Positions 33,939 through 43,155 of a stretch of 64,000 nucleotides of DNA are shown in pieces. Source of the DNA: Paraburkholderia sp. BCC1885 (GTDB taxonomy: Bacteria; Pseudomonadota; Gammaproteobacteria; Burkholderiales; Burkholderiaceae); contig NZ_CAAJGM010000022.1 in NCBI RefSeq assembly GCF_900996235.1, forward strand, positions 1 through 64,000. Reading direction: 5' to 3'. The notes under the pieces are model-generated. The model saw only the letters and a program-made list of their open reading frames with translations, searched no databases and was not told the DNA's origin. Numbering within the stretch: the first letter of the stretch is position 1; each line of letters starts with the position of its first letter. Made by a program: the position numbers and the translations under genes.

Positions 33939-36900
33939 GCAGTTCCAGCTCTGCCTCTAGGACGGCGGCAGTTCCCGTATCGTGGGTGCGCCGCATCGTG
34001 TCGGTCGTGCTACTCCACCGGTGCGACGCGGTGATCAGCGTGTCGGCGGCGGCGTGCGGATCGGCCGCTCAGGTCGCCGTGCCGTTGATCGGCCGCCAGA
34101 TCCTGGACACCGTAATCATCGACCACCAGGGCGTGCTGTGGTTCTGGTTGGCGATGCTGTTGGCCGCGGCCGGGGTAGCATTCGCGATGTCCTACCTGCG
34201 CCGCTACCTGGGCGCACGCGTCGGGTTAAGCGTGCAGGCTGATTTGCGCAACGCGTTGCACGACCACCTTGAGAGCTTTGATCAGACGACGCTGTCGCGT
34301 CTTCCCGTCGGCCAGCTGATCTCGCGGGCGAACTCCGACACCGCCTTGGTCGGAGGCCTGCTGGTCTACCTGCCGGTCATCGGCGGCAACGTGTTGATGA
34401 TGCTGCTCTCCGTAGTCGTCATGTTCGTCATCTCGCCGCTGCTGGCGCTGTTGGCCCTGGCGATTTTGCCGGCGCTGTTCGCGGTGGCCTACCGGATGCG
34501 GCAACAGGTCTTCCCGGCAAGCTGGGATAGCCAGCAGCGCGAGGGCGAACTGGTTCAGATCGTCGATGACGGCATCACCGGGGTCCGGGTGGTCAAAGCC
34601 TTCGGACAAGAACAACGCGAGGTGAGTCGCCTCGCCGAGGCGGCGCAGCGACTGTACGGGTCGCGACTTCGGGTGACGCGGCTGAACGCGCGCTATCAGC
34701 CGGTGCTCGAAATGATCCCTTTGCTGGCCCAGGTCGCGGTTCTGGCATGCGGTGGCCTGCTGGCGCTGCACGGCCACCTGACTATTGGCACCTTCTTGGC
34801 ATTCTCCACCTATATTGCTCAGTTCGCCGCCCCCGCGCGGCAGCTGGCCGGCATCCTCACCGTCGCGCAACAGGCCCGCGTCGGCGTCGAGCGCATCTAT
34901 CAGCTGCTCGATCAGCAGTCGAAGATCCGCGACCGCGAGAACGCCATCACGCTCGACCACGTCGCCGGCGAGGTCGTTTTCGACGATGTCACCTTTACCT
35001 ACATGCACGCCTCTTCACTGGCCCAGTCGTCGGACGAGATCGCCGGCAAGTTGCCGGACCGAATCGAAAGCGCACCGGTGCTGCGTGGTGTCTCCTTCCG
35101 CATCGCGGCCGGGGAGCGGGTGGCCGTGGTCGGGCCTAGCGGCAGCGGGAAGTCGACGCTCGCGATGCTGCTTCCCCGCTTCTACGACCCTGATGCAGGC
35201 CGGATCTTGATCGACGGCCAGGACCTTCGCGACGTCACGCTGCACTCTCTGCGGCGGCAGGTCGCGGTTGCGTTCGAGGAGAGCTTCCTGCTGTCGAGAT
35301 CTATCCGCGATAACATCGCCTACGGTCGCCCCGATGCCACCGAGGCCGAGATCGAAGCGGCCGCACGTGCAGCACAGGTCCATGAATTCGCGCTTGATCT
35401 TCCGAACGGCTACGACACCGTCGTCGGAGAACGTGGCCTGACACTGTCCGGCGGACAACGCCAACGCGTCGCCCTTGCGCGAGCGATCCTCGCCGCCCCC
35501 CGGGTTCTGGTCCTCGATGACGCCACCAGTGCACTGGACGCGACCACGGAGGAGGCCATCCAGGATGCCCTGCGCGCCGTGCTCGCCGGCCGCACCACGC
35601 TGCTAATCGCCCACCGTGTCTCGACGCTGCGTCTGGCCGATCGGATCCTCGTCCTCGACGAGGGCCGCATCGTCGATGACGGTACTCACCAGGAGCTAAG
35701 CGCGCGGAGCCCGCGTTATCGCGAACTGCTGACCGGTCTCGAGCAAGCAGCCGATCCTGCTCGCCAGGCCGGCGATTCGGTCGAGGCGCTTGCATCTCTT
35801 GCCGTGTCTGCCGCCGTCACCGCCTCGGCCTGGCAGAGCGGGCCTGCCGACCCCATCAGCACCTCGAAGGAGCGGACGGTACAAGCTAGCGCCGCGGGGC
35901 CTGGCGGTCGCCGCGCTGGTCGAGGAAGCGGCGCCATGGCAGGGCTACCGCCCACTCCGGAGCTACTCGCGCGCGTCAGAGCATTGCCACCGGTGCGCGA
36001 CCACATCGCCTACGACCTCAGTTCCGAGAGCGCACCGGAACGCTCCTTCCGGCTGCGAGGACTTCTCTTCCGCTTCCGGCGCCCTCTGCTGTTCGGGCTG
36101 GCCCTAGTGATCCTCGACGCCGCCGCCGGCGTCGCGGGCCCGTTCCTCGTTAAGCAGGGCATCGACTCCGGCGTCAGCGCGGGCGCCCAAAGCGCTCTGC
36201 TCATCGCCGCAAGTATCTATCTGGTCGTCACGCTCGCCGACTTGTTCGTCGAGATCGGAAGTACCTTCATCGCCGGACGCACCGCCGAGCGGATCATGTT
36301 CTCGCTCCGAATCCGGATCTGGGCCCAGCTCCAACGCCTCTCGCTCGACTACTACGAGCGCGAGTCGGCCGGCCGGATCATGACCCGGATGACCTCCGAC
36401 GTCGATCAGTTCGCAACCCTGATCAGCAGTGGCCTACTGAGCGCGCTGGTCGCGTTCGTGACCTTCATCGGCGTCGCGGTCATGCTGCTCGTGACCAACT
36501 GGAAACTCGGGCTGGCGACCCTGACAGTGGTTCTTCCCATGGCAATTGCGTTGATCTGGTTCCGCCGACGCTCACACATCCTCTACGACGCCGCACGTGA
36601 ACGTATCGCCGCCCTTAACGCCGACTTCCAAGAGGGACTGGCCGGTATCCGGGAAGCACAAGCCTTTACCCACGAGGACGCCACCAATGCTCGCTTCCAC
36701 CAGCTCAACGACGCCTACCTTCGCACACGCGTCGCAAGCCAACGCCTCGTCGCGCTGTTCTTTCCCTTCGTCCAGTTCCTGTCTGCGGTCGCAGACGCCG
36801 TCGTCCTCGGGCTCGGGGCTTCCCTGATCCACCACGGTTCCATCACCAGCGGCACGCTGGTCGCGTTCCTGCTCTATATCGATCTGTTCTTCAGCCCCAT

Positions 36901-37792
36901 CCAACAGCTCTCCCAGGTTTTCGACTCCTGGCAACAGACCCGCATCGCCGTCGACCGCATCGCCGGCCTGATGGCGACCAAGACGCTGACACCCGAACCC
37001 GAACATCCCGAGGTCCTCGCCACGCCCGCCACCGGAGCGCTCGATTTGGTCGGAGTTCGGTTCGGCTACCCCACCGCACACGGGAACGCTCTGCGCGACT
37101 TTAACCTCACTATCGCCGCCGGAGAGACCGTGGCACTAGTCGGCTCGACTGGCGCGGGAAAGTCCACAATACTCAAGCTGCTCGCCCGTTTCTATGACCC
37201 GCTCGACGGCTCCGTCCGCTTCGATGGCCACGACCTACGCGCGCTCAACCTGCACACGTTCCGCACCCAACTCGGCTACGTGCCACAAGAGGCTTTCCTC
37301 TTCGCGGGCACCGTGCGCGATAACATCGCCTACGGCCGCCCCAACGCCACCGAAGCCGAGATCGAAGCCGCCGCTCGGGCTGTCGGCGCCCACGACGTCA
37401 TTGCAGCGCTGCCCAACGGCTACCTCACCGACCTCCCTGAACGGGGCGGATCACTCTCGGCGGGCCAACGACAACTGATCGCCCTGGCTCGAGCGCAACT
37501 CGTCGAGCCCGCACTCCTGCTTCTCGACGAGGCGACCTCCAACCTCGATCCACTCAGCGAGGCCCGAGTCAACGCAGCCATGCGAGCGGCCGCTCGCAAC
37601 CGCACGACCATCATCATCGCCCACCGCCTCCGGACGGCGCGTCTAGCCGACCGCATCGCCGTCCTCCAGGACGGTCGCATCACTGAATTCGGCAGCCATC
37701 ACGATCTCCTCGCGCGAAATGGGGCGTATGCGTCAATGTGGCGTGCATTCGAGGGGACTTCCCAGGAAGAATCTATGGGGCGGCCTCGCTGA
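33935..37792 (+). CDS. Fused double ABC exporter (two membrane plus ATPase halves in one chain)
   Basis: 1285 residues with the order TMD1-NBD1-TMD2-NBD2, a complete exporter in one polypeptide. NBD1: Walker A VGPSGSGKSTL (about 398), signature LSGGQRQRVALARA (about 503). NBD2: Walker A VGSTGAGKSTIL (about 1068), signature LSAGQRQLIALARA (about 1172), degenerate at the second Gly. A linker of about 100 residues (640-735) joins the halves. This fused layout is best known from actinobacteria such as mycobacterial Rv0194, a multidrug exporter; fused bacterial pairs are rare in proteobacteria. Start GTG overlaps the previous stop. Confidence 0.9.
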   Translation: MSSSSSASRTAAVPVSWVRRIVSVVLLHRCDAVISVSAAACGSAAQVAVPLIGRQILDTVIIDHQGVLWFWLAMLLAAAGVAFAMSYLRRYLGARVGLSVQADLRNALHDHLESFDQTTLSRLPVGQLISRANSDTALVGGLLVYLPVIGGNVLMMLLSVVVMFVISPLLALLALAILPALFAVAYRMRQQVFPASWDSQQREGELVQIVDDGITGVRVVKAFGQEQREVSRLAEAAQRLYGSRLRVTRLNARYQPVLEMIPLLAQVAVLACGGLLALHGHLTIGTFLAFSTYIAQFAAPARQLAGILTVAQQARVGVERIYQLLDQQSKIRDRENAITLDHVAGEVVFDDVTFTYMHASSLAQSSDEIAGKLPDRIESAPVLRGVSFRIAAGERVAVVGPSGSGKSTLAMLLPRFYDPDAGRILIDGQDLRDVTLHSLRRQVAVAFEESFLLSRSIRDNIAYGRPDATEAEIEAAARAAQVHEFALDLPNGYDTVVGERGLTLSGGQRQRVALARAILAAPRVLVLDDATSALDATTEEAIQDALRAVLAGRTTLLIAHRVSTLRLADRILVLDEGRIVDDGTHQELSARSPRYRELLTGLEQAADPARQAGDSVEALASLAVSAAVTASAWQSGPADPISTSKERTVQASAAGPGGRRAGRGSGAMAGLPPTPELLARVRALPPVRDHIAYDLSSESAPERSFRLRGLLFRFRRPLLFGLALVILDAAAGVAGPFLVKQGIDSGVSAGAQSALLIAASIYLVVTLADLFVEIGSTFIAGRTAERIMFSLRIRIWAQLQRLSLDYYERESAGRIMTRMTSDVDQFATLISSGLLSALVAFVTFIGVAVMLLVTNWKLGLATLTVVLPMAIALIWFRRRSHILYDAARERIAALNADFQEGLAGIREAQAFTHEDATNARFHQLNDAYLRTRVASQRLVALFFPFVQFLSAVADAVVLGLGASLIHHGSITSGTLVAFLLYIDLFFSPIQQLSQVFDSWQQTRIAVDRIAGLMATKTLTPEPEHPEVLATPATGALDLVGVRFGYPTAHGNALRDFNLTIAAGETVALVGSTGAGKSTILKLLARFYDPLDGSVRFDGHDLRALNLHTFRTQLGYVPQEAFLFAGTVRDNIAYGRPNATEAEIEAAARAVGAHDVIAALPNGYLTDLPERGGSLSAGQRQLIALARAQLVEPALLLLDEATSNLDPLSEARVNAAMRAAARNRTTIIIAHRLRTARLADRIAVLQDGRITEFGSHHDLLARNGAYASMWRAFEGTSQEESMGRPR

Positions 37793-37844
37793 CGGGCTGG
37801 TCCTTGCTTCCCGGGCCGGCCCGTCGCCACGAATTGCTCGACCG

Positions 37845-38185
37845 CTTTTTCGATGATCATGTGCCGAGAACGTCGTACGCGACATGGTTGCGTGCTCGGC
37901 CATGATTTGCAGCGTCCATTGGCGGCCGGGGGATGCGTGCATAGCATTGATCGCCGCACGAAGCCGCTCATCGGTCAGGGCGAAGAGCGAGCCAACACCA
38001 CCTCAGCACGTCTGCGCGAGGTGCAGCCGCAATGCTTTCACGAGGACCGCGGTCGCCAGTTGCTGAGTGACGATAGAATCTTCGGGCTACGAATCAACCA
38101 GTTCCTGTCTCTTGTGTTAGATGCACCACGCAACGTTGCTCGGTTCGGCTCCTCGCGGACATGAATGAGCGAGGGCAACATAGCT
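37845..38185 (-). pseudogene. Degenerate AraC family regulator fragment
   Basis: On the minus strand the text follows the intact AraC protein encoded at 23343-24272 through several frames: SLIHVREEPNRATLR, DDERLRAAINAMHASPGRQW, TLQIMAEHATMSRTTF. Stops and frameshifts interrupt it, and the DNA-binding end is lost. A decayed relative of that regulator, in the same orientation, 14 kb away. Confidence 0.75.
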
Positions 38186-38678
38186 GGCGATCGTTCGCGG
38201 GTGGCTCGACCTGCCAATCGAGCGCAATTCGCACTTCCATGCGGAAGAAGCGCGTGGACAGCCTATGCGCGCGATGCTCGGCATAGTGCAGCCGGCACGC
38301 CGAGCCGGCGCTTTTCTTCATCCACAGCTAGGCGCGGGGGCTGCCGAGAAGTGTCAACGTCCACAGCGAAACGCCCCGTCGCCGACTTCGACGGGCGGCC
38401 GCGTGACCATCTTGCACGCTGTACGGCGAATACTTCGATGCAGGTTTGTACGCCGCTGGACGCAGCGCAGCGTACCTGGCCCGTCTTATGCTACGCGCCG
38501 AGGACAAGCTTGCCGCGCGCCGTAGGCGCAGCTCCATGCCATTGAGGGGCAGGGCACGTACCGGCTGACGTGTCGCCCGCTTACTGGCCCATGGGCAATT
38601 ATCTCGCCGCGCGCTCGCCTCGTGCTGGCGAGTCTGTTTCCGCAACCTTCAATTAGGCATGTCGGAGCAACCAAATGG
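38186..38678. other. Unassigned GC-rich stretch between the AraC relic and the redoxin gene
   Basis: Several short frames on both strands, none recognised. One plus-strand frame near 38440-38560 reads LYGEYFDAGLYAAGRSAAYL with a plausible protein-like composition but has no start. Probably decayed coding DNA of unknown origin. Confidence 0.3.
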
Positions 38679-39221
38679 TCAAGAAATTAAAAATCTCCGC
38701 ATCGTTTCTAGAAGGCCATCCGGTTCCATCAGTGGATTGATGTGGCGCACTATCCGCCCCATTCTGGCTTCCAGGACAAGTAGTGGGCATCTTGGCGACC
38801 TCCCGTTGCGGATTAACGGAAGTTTGAGGGCGAGTGCCAGCGCCGCATGTTTGTCGCTCAGGAGGGGAAACTTTAGTTCTAGACTAGCCGCCGTCAGACG
38901 TTGCATTTCCGGCGACTGCACACTTATACCGAACACACTAATTCCTACAGACTCGAGCTCATCGCATAATTCATTGAATGCAAGTAGCGTAGCGATGCTT
39001 CTTTTAATCTGAAAGGCATTGTCGAGAGGTTGAGGTATCAGACAATCGAGAGGTAACGCAACCGGGTGCAGCACGAGAATATCACTGCTGGCTCGTTCGG
39101 CGAGATCCACTGTAATACCGTTTGTCGCCGACAAGACGAGCCGAGGCAGAGGCGAGCCGAGAGGGTCGGGAAGCGTATTCTCCGGTCCGATTCGGGCAAC
39201 GAGCTTATCATCGGTCTTCAT
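38679..39221 (-). CDS. Thioredoxin-fold (peroxiredoxin-like) protein without the peroxidatic motif
   Basis: 180 residues with an AhpC/TSA-like frame: ILVLHPV as central strand, LCDELESVGISVFGISVQSPEMQ and FPLLSDKHAALALALKLPLI are characteristic. Where active relatives have a CTPQxC-type peroxidatic motif this protein reads SIATLLAFNELC, so the usual catalytic cysteine is absent. ATG 39221 is chosen over the TTG one codon upstream. It follows the lipoprotein gene by 12 nt and is probably co-transcribed with it. Confidence 0.6.
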   Translation of the reverse strand: MKTDDKLVARIGPENTLPDPLGSPLPRLVLSATNGITVDLAERASSDILVLHPVALPLDCLIPQPLDNAFQIKRSIATLLAFNELCDELESVGISVFGISVQSPEMQRLTAASLELKFPLLSDKHAALALALKLPLIRNGRSPRCPLLVLEARMGRIVRHINPLMEPDGLLETMRRFLIS

Positions 39222-39233
39222 CAATTTTTGGTC

Positions 39234-39887
39234 TCAGGGCGCATCAGACTTCGGCGCATCTACATGGGGTGACGAATCGAGGTATGGCCAGCCCTGGGCC
39301 ACGAAATACTTGCCGAGCTCGTCATCTATTTGCTTTACTGTCTCCATAACCTCTACGTCGAGCCCGTCTTTACCGAGACTTTTCACGGCAGCGCTGATCA
39401 AGTTCCCGGGCATTCCGCCAGTCGTACTCTTCGTCTGGAAAGACAGCAGCGGTTCCGATCTTGGCGCGTGTGGAAGTTCGAGGCTGGAGGAGACTTGCAA
39501 CTCCGCCCGTCCTGCGCCATAGCCCACCAGTAATCGCAGCGCTTTTTTTCCACGTCGGACGTCGACGATGCGACTGCGGAGCAATAAGTCTGGATGCTCC
39601 GTGGCATCGACGACTGTGAGATGGTTGCTAAGCAGGGTCGCTTTTAGATCGCTGTTAAGCGCGGTATTGACCTGGTCTGCGGCGTCTGATTGCGTTGCTA
39701 CCGATTCATGCCGTGGTGAATAGGCGAGCTTGACGTCTGTCAGGACCGCTATGGTCCGTGGGGCAGACGTCTTGATCGGGTGCGAACTCATGACGTTGGT
39801 CACACCGGTTCCGGCGCAACCCGCGAGTATGAGCAGTGCCAACACCGGGAGGATGCGACCGGTACGAAGACAAGGAAGATTCGTCAT
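39234..39887 (-). CDS. Lipoprotein, DUF4410-like
   Basis: 217 residues from ATG 39887. Lipoprotein signal: ILPVLALLILAGC with Cys near residue 24. The mature part has alternating strands and helices (TIAVLTDVKLAY, DQVNTALNSDLKATLLS, LLLRSRIVDVRRGKKALRLL, VGYGAGRAELQV), close to DUF4410-type envelope lipoproteins. Upstream of the redoxin-like gene on the same strand. Role unknown; envelope stress is a guess. Confidence 0.65.
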   Translation of the reverse strand: MTNLPCLRTGRILPVLALLILAGCAGTGVTNVMSSHPIKTSAPRTIAVLTDVKLAYSPRHESVATQSDAADQVNTALNSDLKATLLSNHLTVVDATEHPDLLLRSRIVDVRRGKKALRLLVGYGAGRAELQVSSSLELPHAPRSEPLLSFQTKSTTGGMPGNLISAAVKSLGKDGLDVEVMETVKQIDDELGKYFVAQGWPYLDSSPHVDAPKSDAP

Positions 39888-39985
39888 TTTCAGCGAGCGA
39901 GTCGGGCTAATGGAGGACAAATCTTGCTCCTACTAACGCTTGCCCGCTACGCGAAAAGTACTGATGTTGTATGATTTTGGGCCAT

Positions 39986-40786
39986 ATGAGAAAACTTTCC
40001 ACTTCGTCCTACGTGCGGGCGCTTGATTCCTTCCGCAATGGTGGGCTTTTAAGCGTTGCGCGGAGTCTCGACCAGGCGTTGCTCATTGGCTCCCACGTAC
40101 ATCCGCACGGGGAGTTGTTCCTGCTCCATGCTGGTCATTTGATGGCTCGCAGCGAGACGGGCCATTGGTTGATTCCCCCGCTTCAAATTTGTTGGATACC
40201 GCCCTACGCGGTTCATGGGTCTGCCAACCATGACGTTGAATGGACACGTATCCACCTGGAGCCGAGTCTGTGTGCATCGCTTCCTACGCAGCCATGCGTG
40301 TGGACGTCGACGTCTCTTACGCGTGCTTTGTTTGAGAGATTGGCACAACGGGCAGAGACGTATATGACGGTCTCGCCATCCGAACAGCGTTTGCTTGATG
40401 TCCTGTTCGACGAACTGTCGGTTGCACGCGGCGCTGCCATTCTTCTTCCTCTGCCACGATCTCCTGGACTGCGAACGCTAACGGATACGTGGCAAAAGGC
40501 GCCGGGAGAAATGGCCGGTCTGGATGAACTGGCCGCGTCATCCGGGATGTCTCGACGCACTCTGACGCGAACCTTCAAACAGGAAACCGGGATGTCCGTG
40601 GGTAAATGGCGGCAGGTCGCCCGATTGATGGCAGGCATCGGCATGCTTGCGGAGGGTAAATCAGTCACCCACACCGCGATGTCTCTTGGCTACGATAGCG
40701 TCAGTAGTTTCGTCTCTCTATGTCATCGGCTCACCGGAATGAGTCCGAAAATCCTCGCGCAGGCCGTTCCTCGCCTCTCAAGGTAA
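39986..40786 (+). CDS. AraC family transcriptional regulator
   Basis: 266 residues from ATG 39986 (an ATG at 39971 adds five residues). N-terminal cupin: GSHVHPHGELFLLHAGHLM and WIPPYAVHGSANHDVEW. C-terminal helix-turn-helix pair: GLDELAASSGMSRRTLTRTFKQETGM and VTHTAMSLGYDSVSSFVSLCHR. Resembles the NimR/YdeO-type cupin AraC branch that governs efflux or redox genes. Divergent from the lipoprotein/redoxin pair, its most plausible target. Confidence 0.85.
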   Translation: MRKLSTSSYVRALDSFRNGGLLSVARSLDQALLIGSHVHPHGELFLLHAGHLMARSETGHWLIPPLQICWIPPYAVHGSANHDVEWTRIHLEPSLCASLPTQPCVWTSTSLTRALFERLAQRAETYMTVSPSEQRLLDVLFDELSVARGAAILLPLPRSPGLRTLTDTWQKAPGEMAGLDELAASSGMSRRTLTRTFKQETGMSVGKWRQVARLMAGIGMLAEGKSVTHTAMSLGYDSVSSFVSLCHRLTGMSPKILAQAVPRLSR

Positions 40787-40984
40787 GGGCTGAACAAACT
40801 CGTCAGGCAATGGTAAAACCGCCGTTGTAAATATGAGCAGGTCGCTTACACGCTGTGCTCCGCCCCAGACGCGGCAATAGCTTCTCGTGGCGAGCAGTGC
40901 GTTGCGTTAACTATTTTTGAGTTATTTTACAAGCCGTTGATTTATATGAGAAAACCCCTTCCCCTATTCCCTTCTTTACGTTCC

Positions 40985-41223
40985 CGCCGGCAGTACGCAA
41001 GGTGATCTACACGACGAACGCGCTTGAAAGCGTTAATGCTGGTTTGCGCAAGATCATTCGCACACGCGGCCACTTCCCGAGTGACGAGGCCGGGACGAAA
41101 CTGCTATGGCTGGCGCCGCACAACATTACCGCTGGCTGGACACGCGCCGCACATGTCTGGAAAGCGGCCATGAACCAATTCGCGATACTGTACGAGGAGC
41201 GCTTCACGCATCCCTACGACTGA
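40985..41223 (+). mobile_element. IS256-family (mutator type) transposase, C-terminal fragment
   Basis: The last 79 codons read VIYTTNALESVNAGLRKII, RTRGHFPSDEAGTKLLWLA, and MNQFAILYEERF, the conserved C terminus of IS256-type transposases with the final Glu of the DDE triad absent or upstream. No front part exists; the preceding 200 bp carry no transposase text. The region after the stop (41224 to about 41300) should contain the right terminal repeat. Confidence 0.8.
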
Positions 41224-41973
41224 GCTATCCTCGAACCGCTGCCCGCCGAAAAGCGGGGTGCCTTAACCGCCTCGAACACAATCTGACAGTTCCAGAATTG
41301 CCGTATATCTGACCGCATGTCCAAAATAAACCGTGCGCGTCGCGCCGGTCTGTTCTTCCCATCGTCGTGCCTGCCGCCGCGGCCGAGACCGGAAAAGGTA
41401 TCCCGGTTCGTGCCTTCGGCGGTCGGGAAAATCTTTTTGTTACACCGTAGGCTGCCGAATTTGGCGCGAACGCTGGCGGCGGTATCCATGCGCTGGTGGT
41501 CACCCCGACGCTGATGGCGTCATCGATGACTTGGAGACAGTGGCTATAGCAATTCGGAAGCTGTTGAGGCTGCCGTAAGCAAACTAGGCAGCCAGCGCGG
41601 AGCGGGCCGGGGTGCCGTTTTTTTTGTATCCTATGCACTGGTTGACGATGGTGTTGCAAGAGTCGCCGCCCCCCAAATCGCTCCATCTCGCGCCAGCAAA
41701 AGATGAACGCCATTGACGGTAAAAGCGACGGTAATACCCCATGTCAATCACCACCAATCCCTTTAACCATGCGGGTTTGCGTGGCCTGTTGATGATGGAG
41801 TGGGAGTGAATTTACGTCCTTCGAGGACTATCGCCAGCTATCGAGAAACTGTCGTAACGTATTGATTTAGAAGAAAGTACGTCGCGGGATCTATCGGTGG
41901 CTATCGCCGGCCAGCAAAATAAGTTGGTGGTAGGGCTGACGGTAAAAATCGAGGCCGGATTAAGTTATTCTCG
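41224..41973. other. Gene-poor stretch with scattered TGACGGTAAAA motifs
   Basis: No gene recognised over 750 bp. Exact TGACGGTAAAA copies lie at 41714-41724 and 41937-41947, each outside the repeat block that follows; further copies lie inside it. Composition fluctuates, as in remnant mobile DNA. A T-run at about 41618-41625 follows a GC-rich segment, but no clear stem was found. Confidence 0.4.
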
Positions 41974-42530
41974 TTCACTATTAGACTTTTACCGTCTTTG
42001 ACGGTAAAAGTCTTCTCTGGAAAGCTTGTCTTACGCGGCTTTCCGGGCATCAACAGGTCTCCTGATCACTGACGGTAAAACCTGACGGTAAAGCCGTCAA
42101 AAAGCCGGAGGAAACCTCGATGCTCACCGACGCTGCACTACGCAATCTCAAGCCTAAGTCCAAGATTTATAAGGCTTCTGACCGGGACGGCATGTACGTA
42201 ACGGTATCGACTAGCGGTACCGTCACCTTCCGCTACGATTACCGGCTCCACGGCCGCCGCGAGACGCTGACCCTGGGACGCTATGGCCCGGGTGGTATCT
42301 CGCTGGCGATGGCGCGCAAACTGCTCCTGGAAGCGCGCAAATCCGTTCAGGTAGACATGTCCCCCGCGCTTGAAAAGCAACGCGAGAAGCGGCGGGTCGT
42401 CGCCATCAAGACTTTCGGCGTGGCAATGGAAGCATGGCTGGCCAATGCACGGTTGGCCGACAGCACCCACGCCATGAGCAAGCACATCATCGACCGGGAC
42501 ATCCTGCCGGTCTTTCGCAATCGCCCGAGC
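41974..42530 (+). repeat. Copy A of an imperfect direct repeat carrying an integrase gene start
   Basis: From TTCACTATT (41974) this sequence runs in parallel with 43127-43640: the palindrome, the stretch GCGGCTTTCCGGGCATCAAC, a TGACGGTAAAA pair and the first integrase codons. Copy B lacks about 55 bp that copy A has after 42180. Both copies begin at the same TTCACTATT, which marks the left edge of the element. Confidence 0.75.
41984..42012. promoter_or_regulatory. Perfect 13-bp palindrome containing TGACGGTAAAA, integrase promoter region
   Basis: GACTTTTACCGTC (41984-41996) and GACGGTAAAAGTC (42000-42012) are exact reverse complements with TTT between. Further TGACGGTAAA units lie at 42070 and 42083, 13 bp apart, upstream of the integrase start at 42120. 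Copy B has the same palindrome with one mismatch at 43138-43166. They look like binding sites for a tyrosine recombinase or its regulator. Confidence 0.55.
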
Positions 42531-42611
42531 GCGTTCCACGTCCGTACGACGTCAATCTCTCCCAGACAATTCAGGTGGGTTGGGAAAGATGCTAACTTCG
42601 TGATACATTAA
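42120..42611 (+). pseudogene. Truncated P4-type tyrosine integrase (copy A)
   Basis: About 137 codons of integrase: the DUF4102 arm-binding domain (LTDAALRNLKPKSKIYKASD, VTFRYDYRLHGRRETLTLG) and the start of the core-binding region (AIKTFGVAMEAWLANARLAD). At about 42530 the sequence leaves integrase homology and runs through 27 unrelated codons. The catalytic C-terminal domain with RHRY residues is missing, so it is inactive. Confidence 0.82.
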
Positions 42612-42641
42612 TGGAGTATAAAGGCTTACGAAGATAGCAAA

Positions 42642-42980
42642 ATGCCGACCCCCTATGCCCCTTCCGCTGGCGTCCGGCGCACGCTACGCAAATTAGGCGC
42701 CGATATTCACGACGCGCGTCGCCGTCGCCGGTTGACCATGGCTGTGATTGCCGAACGGGCTTTCACATCAAGGGCGACTTTGCAGCGCGTCGAGGCGGGA
42801 GATCCGAGCGTGAGCATCGGCATCTACGCCGCCGTGCTACAGGCGCTTGGGCTTCTGGATGGGCTACTGGACGTTGCCGACGCCGCCCGGGATACAGTGG
42901 GGCAGTCGCTTGCAACCGCGGCATTGCCTCAGCGCGTCCGGCTGCGCCGTGGTGGCGGAGGGAAGGGTGACCATGACTGA
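42642..42980 (+). CDS. HipB-like XRE-family DNA-binding protein
   Basis: 112 residues with an N-terminal helix-turn-helix: IHDARRRRRLTMAVIAERAF and TSRATLQRVEAGDPSVSIGI, a typical XRE/HipB domain that binds DNA and neutralises a HipA kinase. Its stop overlaps the hipA start by several nt (stop TGA 42978-42980, ATG 42973), so the two were a toxin-antitoxin operon. The hipA is cut off after 57 codons, leaving this as an orphan antitoxin. Confidence 0.75.
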   Translation: MPTPYAPSAGVRRTLRKLGADIHDARRRRRLTMAVIAERAFTSRATLQRVEAGDPSVSIGIYAAVLQALGLLDGLLDVADAARDTVGQSLATAALPQRVRLRRGGGGKGDHD

Positions 42981-43155
42981 TGTTGAGGTATATATCGATC
43001 TTGACGGCTCGCCGCGACCGGTAGGCCTGCTCAGGCGCCATGCATCGCGTCGGGAAGAAACGGTCACGTTCGAATATGACGAGACCTGGCTGGCCGACGA
43101 TGAGCGCTTTTCGATTGACCCTCCCATTCACTATTCGGACTTTTACCGTCTTTGA
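42973..43155 (+). pseudogene. N-terminal fragment of a HipA-like kinase
   Basis: Reads MTDVEVYIDLDGSPRPVGLL, then ETVTFEYDETWLADDERFS, the N-subdomain of HipA (about 55 of roughly 420-440 residues). At 43127 the sequence joins copy B of the repeat and stops after YSDFYRL. The kinase domain is gone. The exact junction with the repeat shows that the integrase-bearing element ended up inside hipA. Confidence 0.75.
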
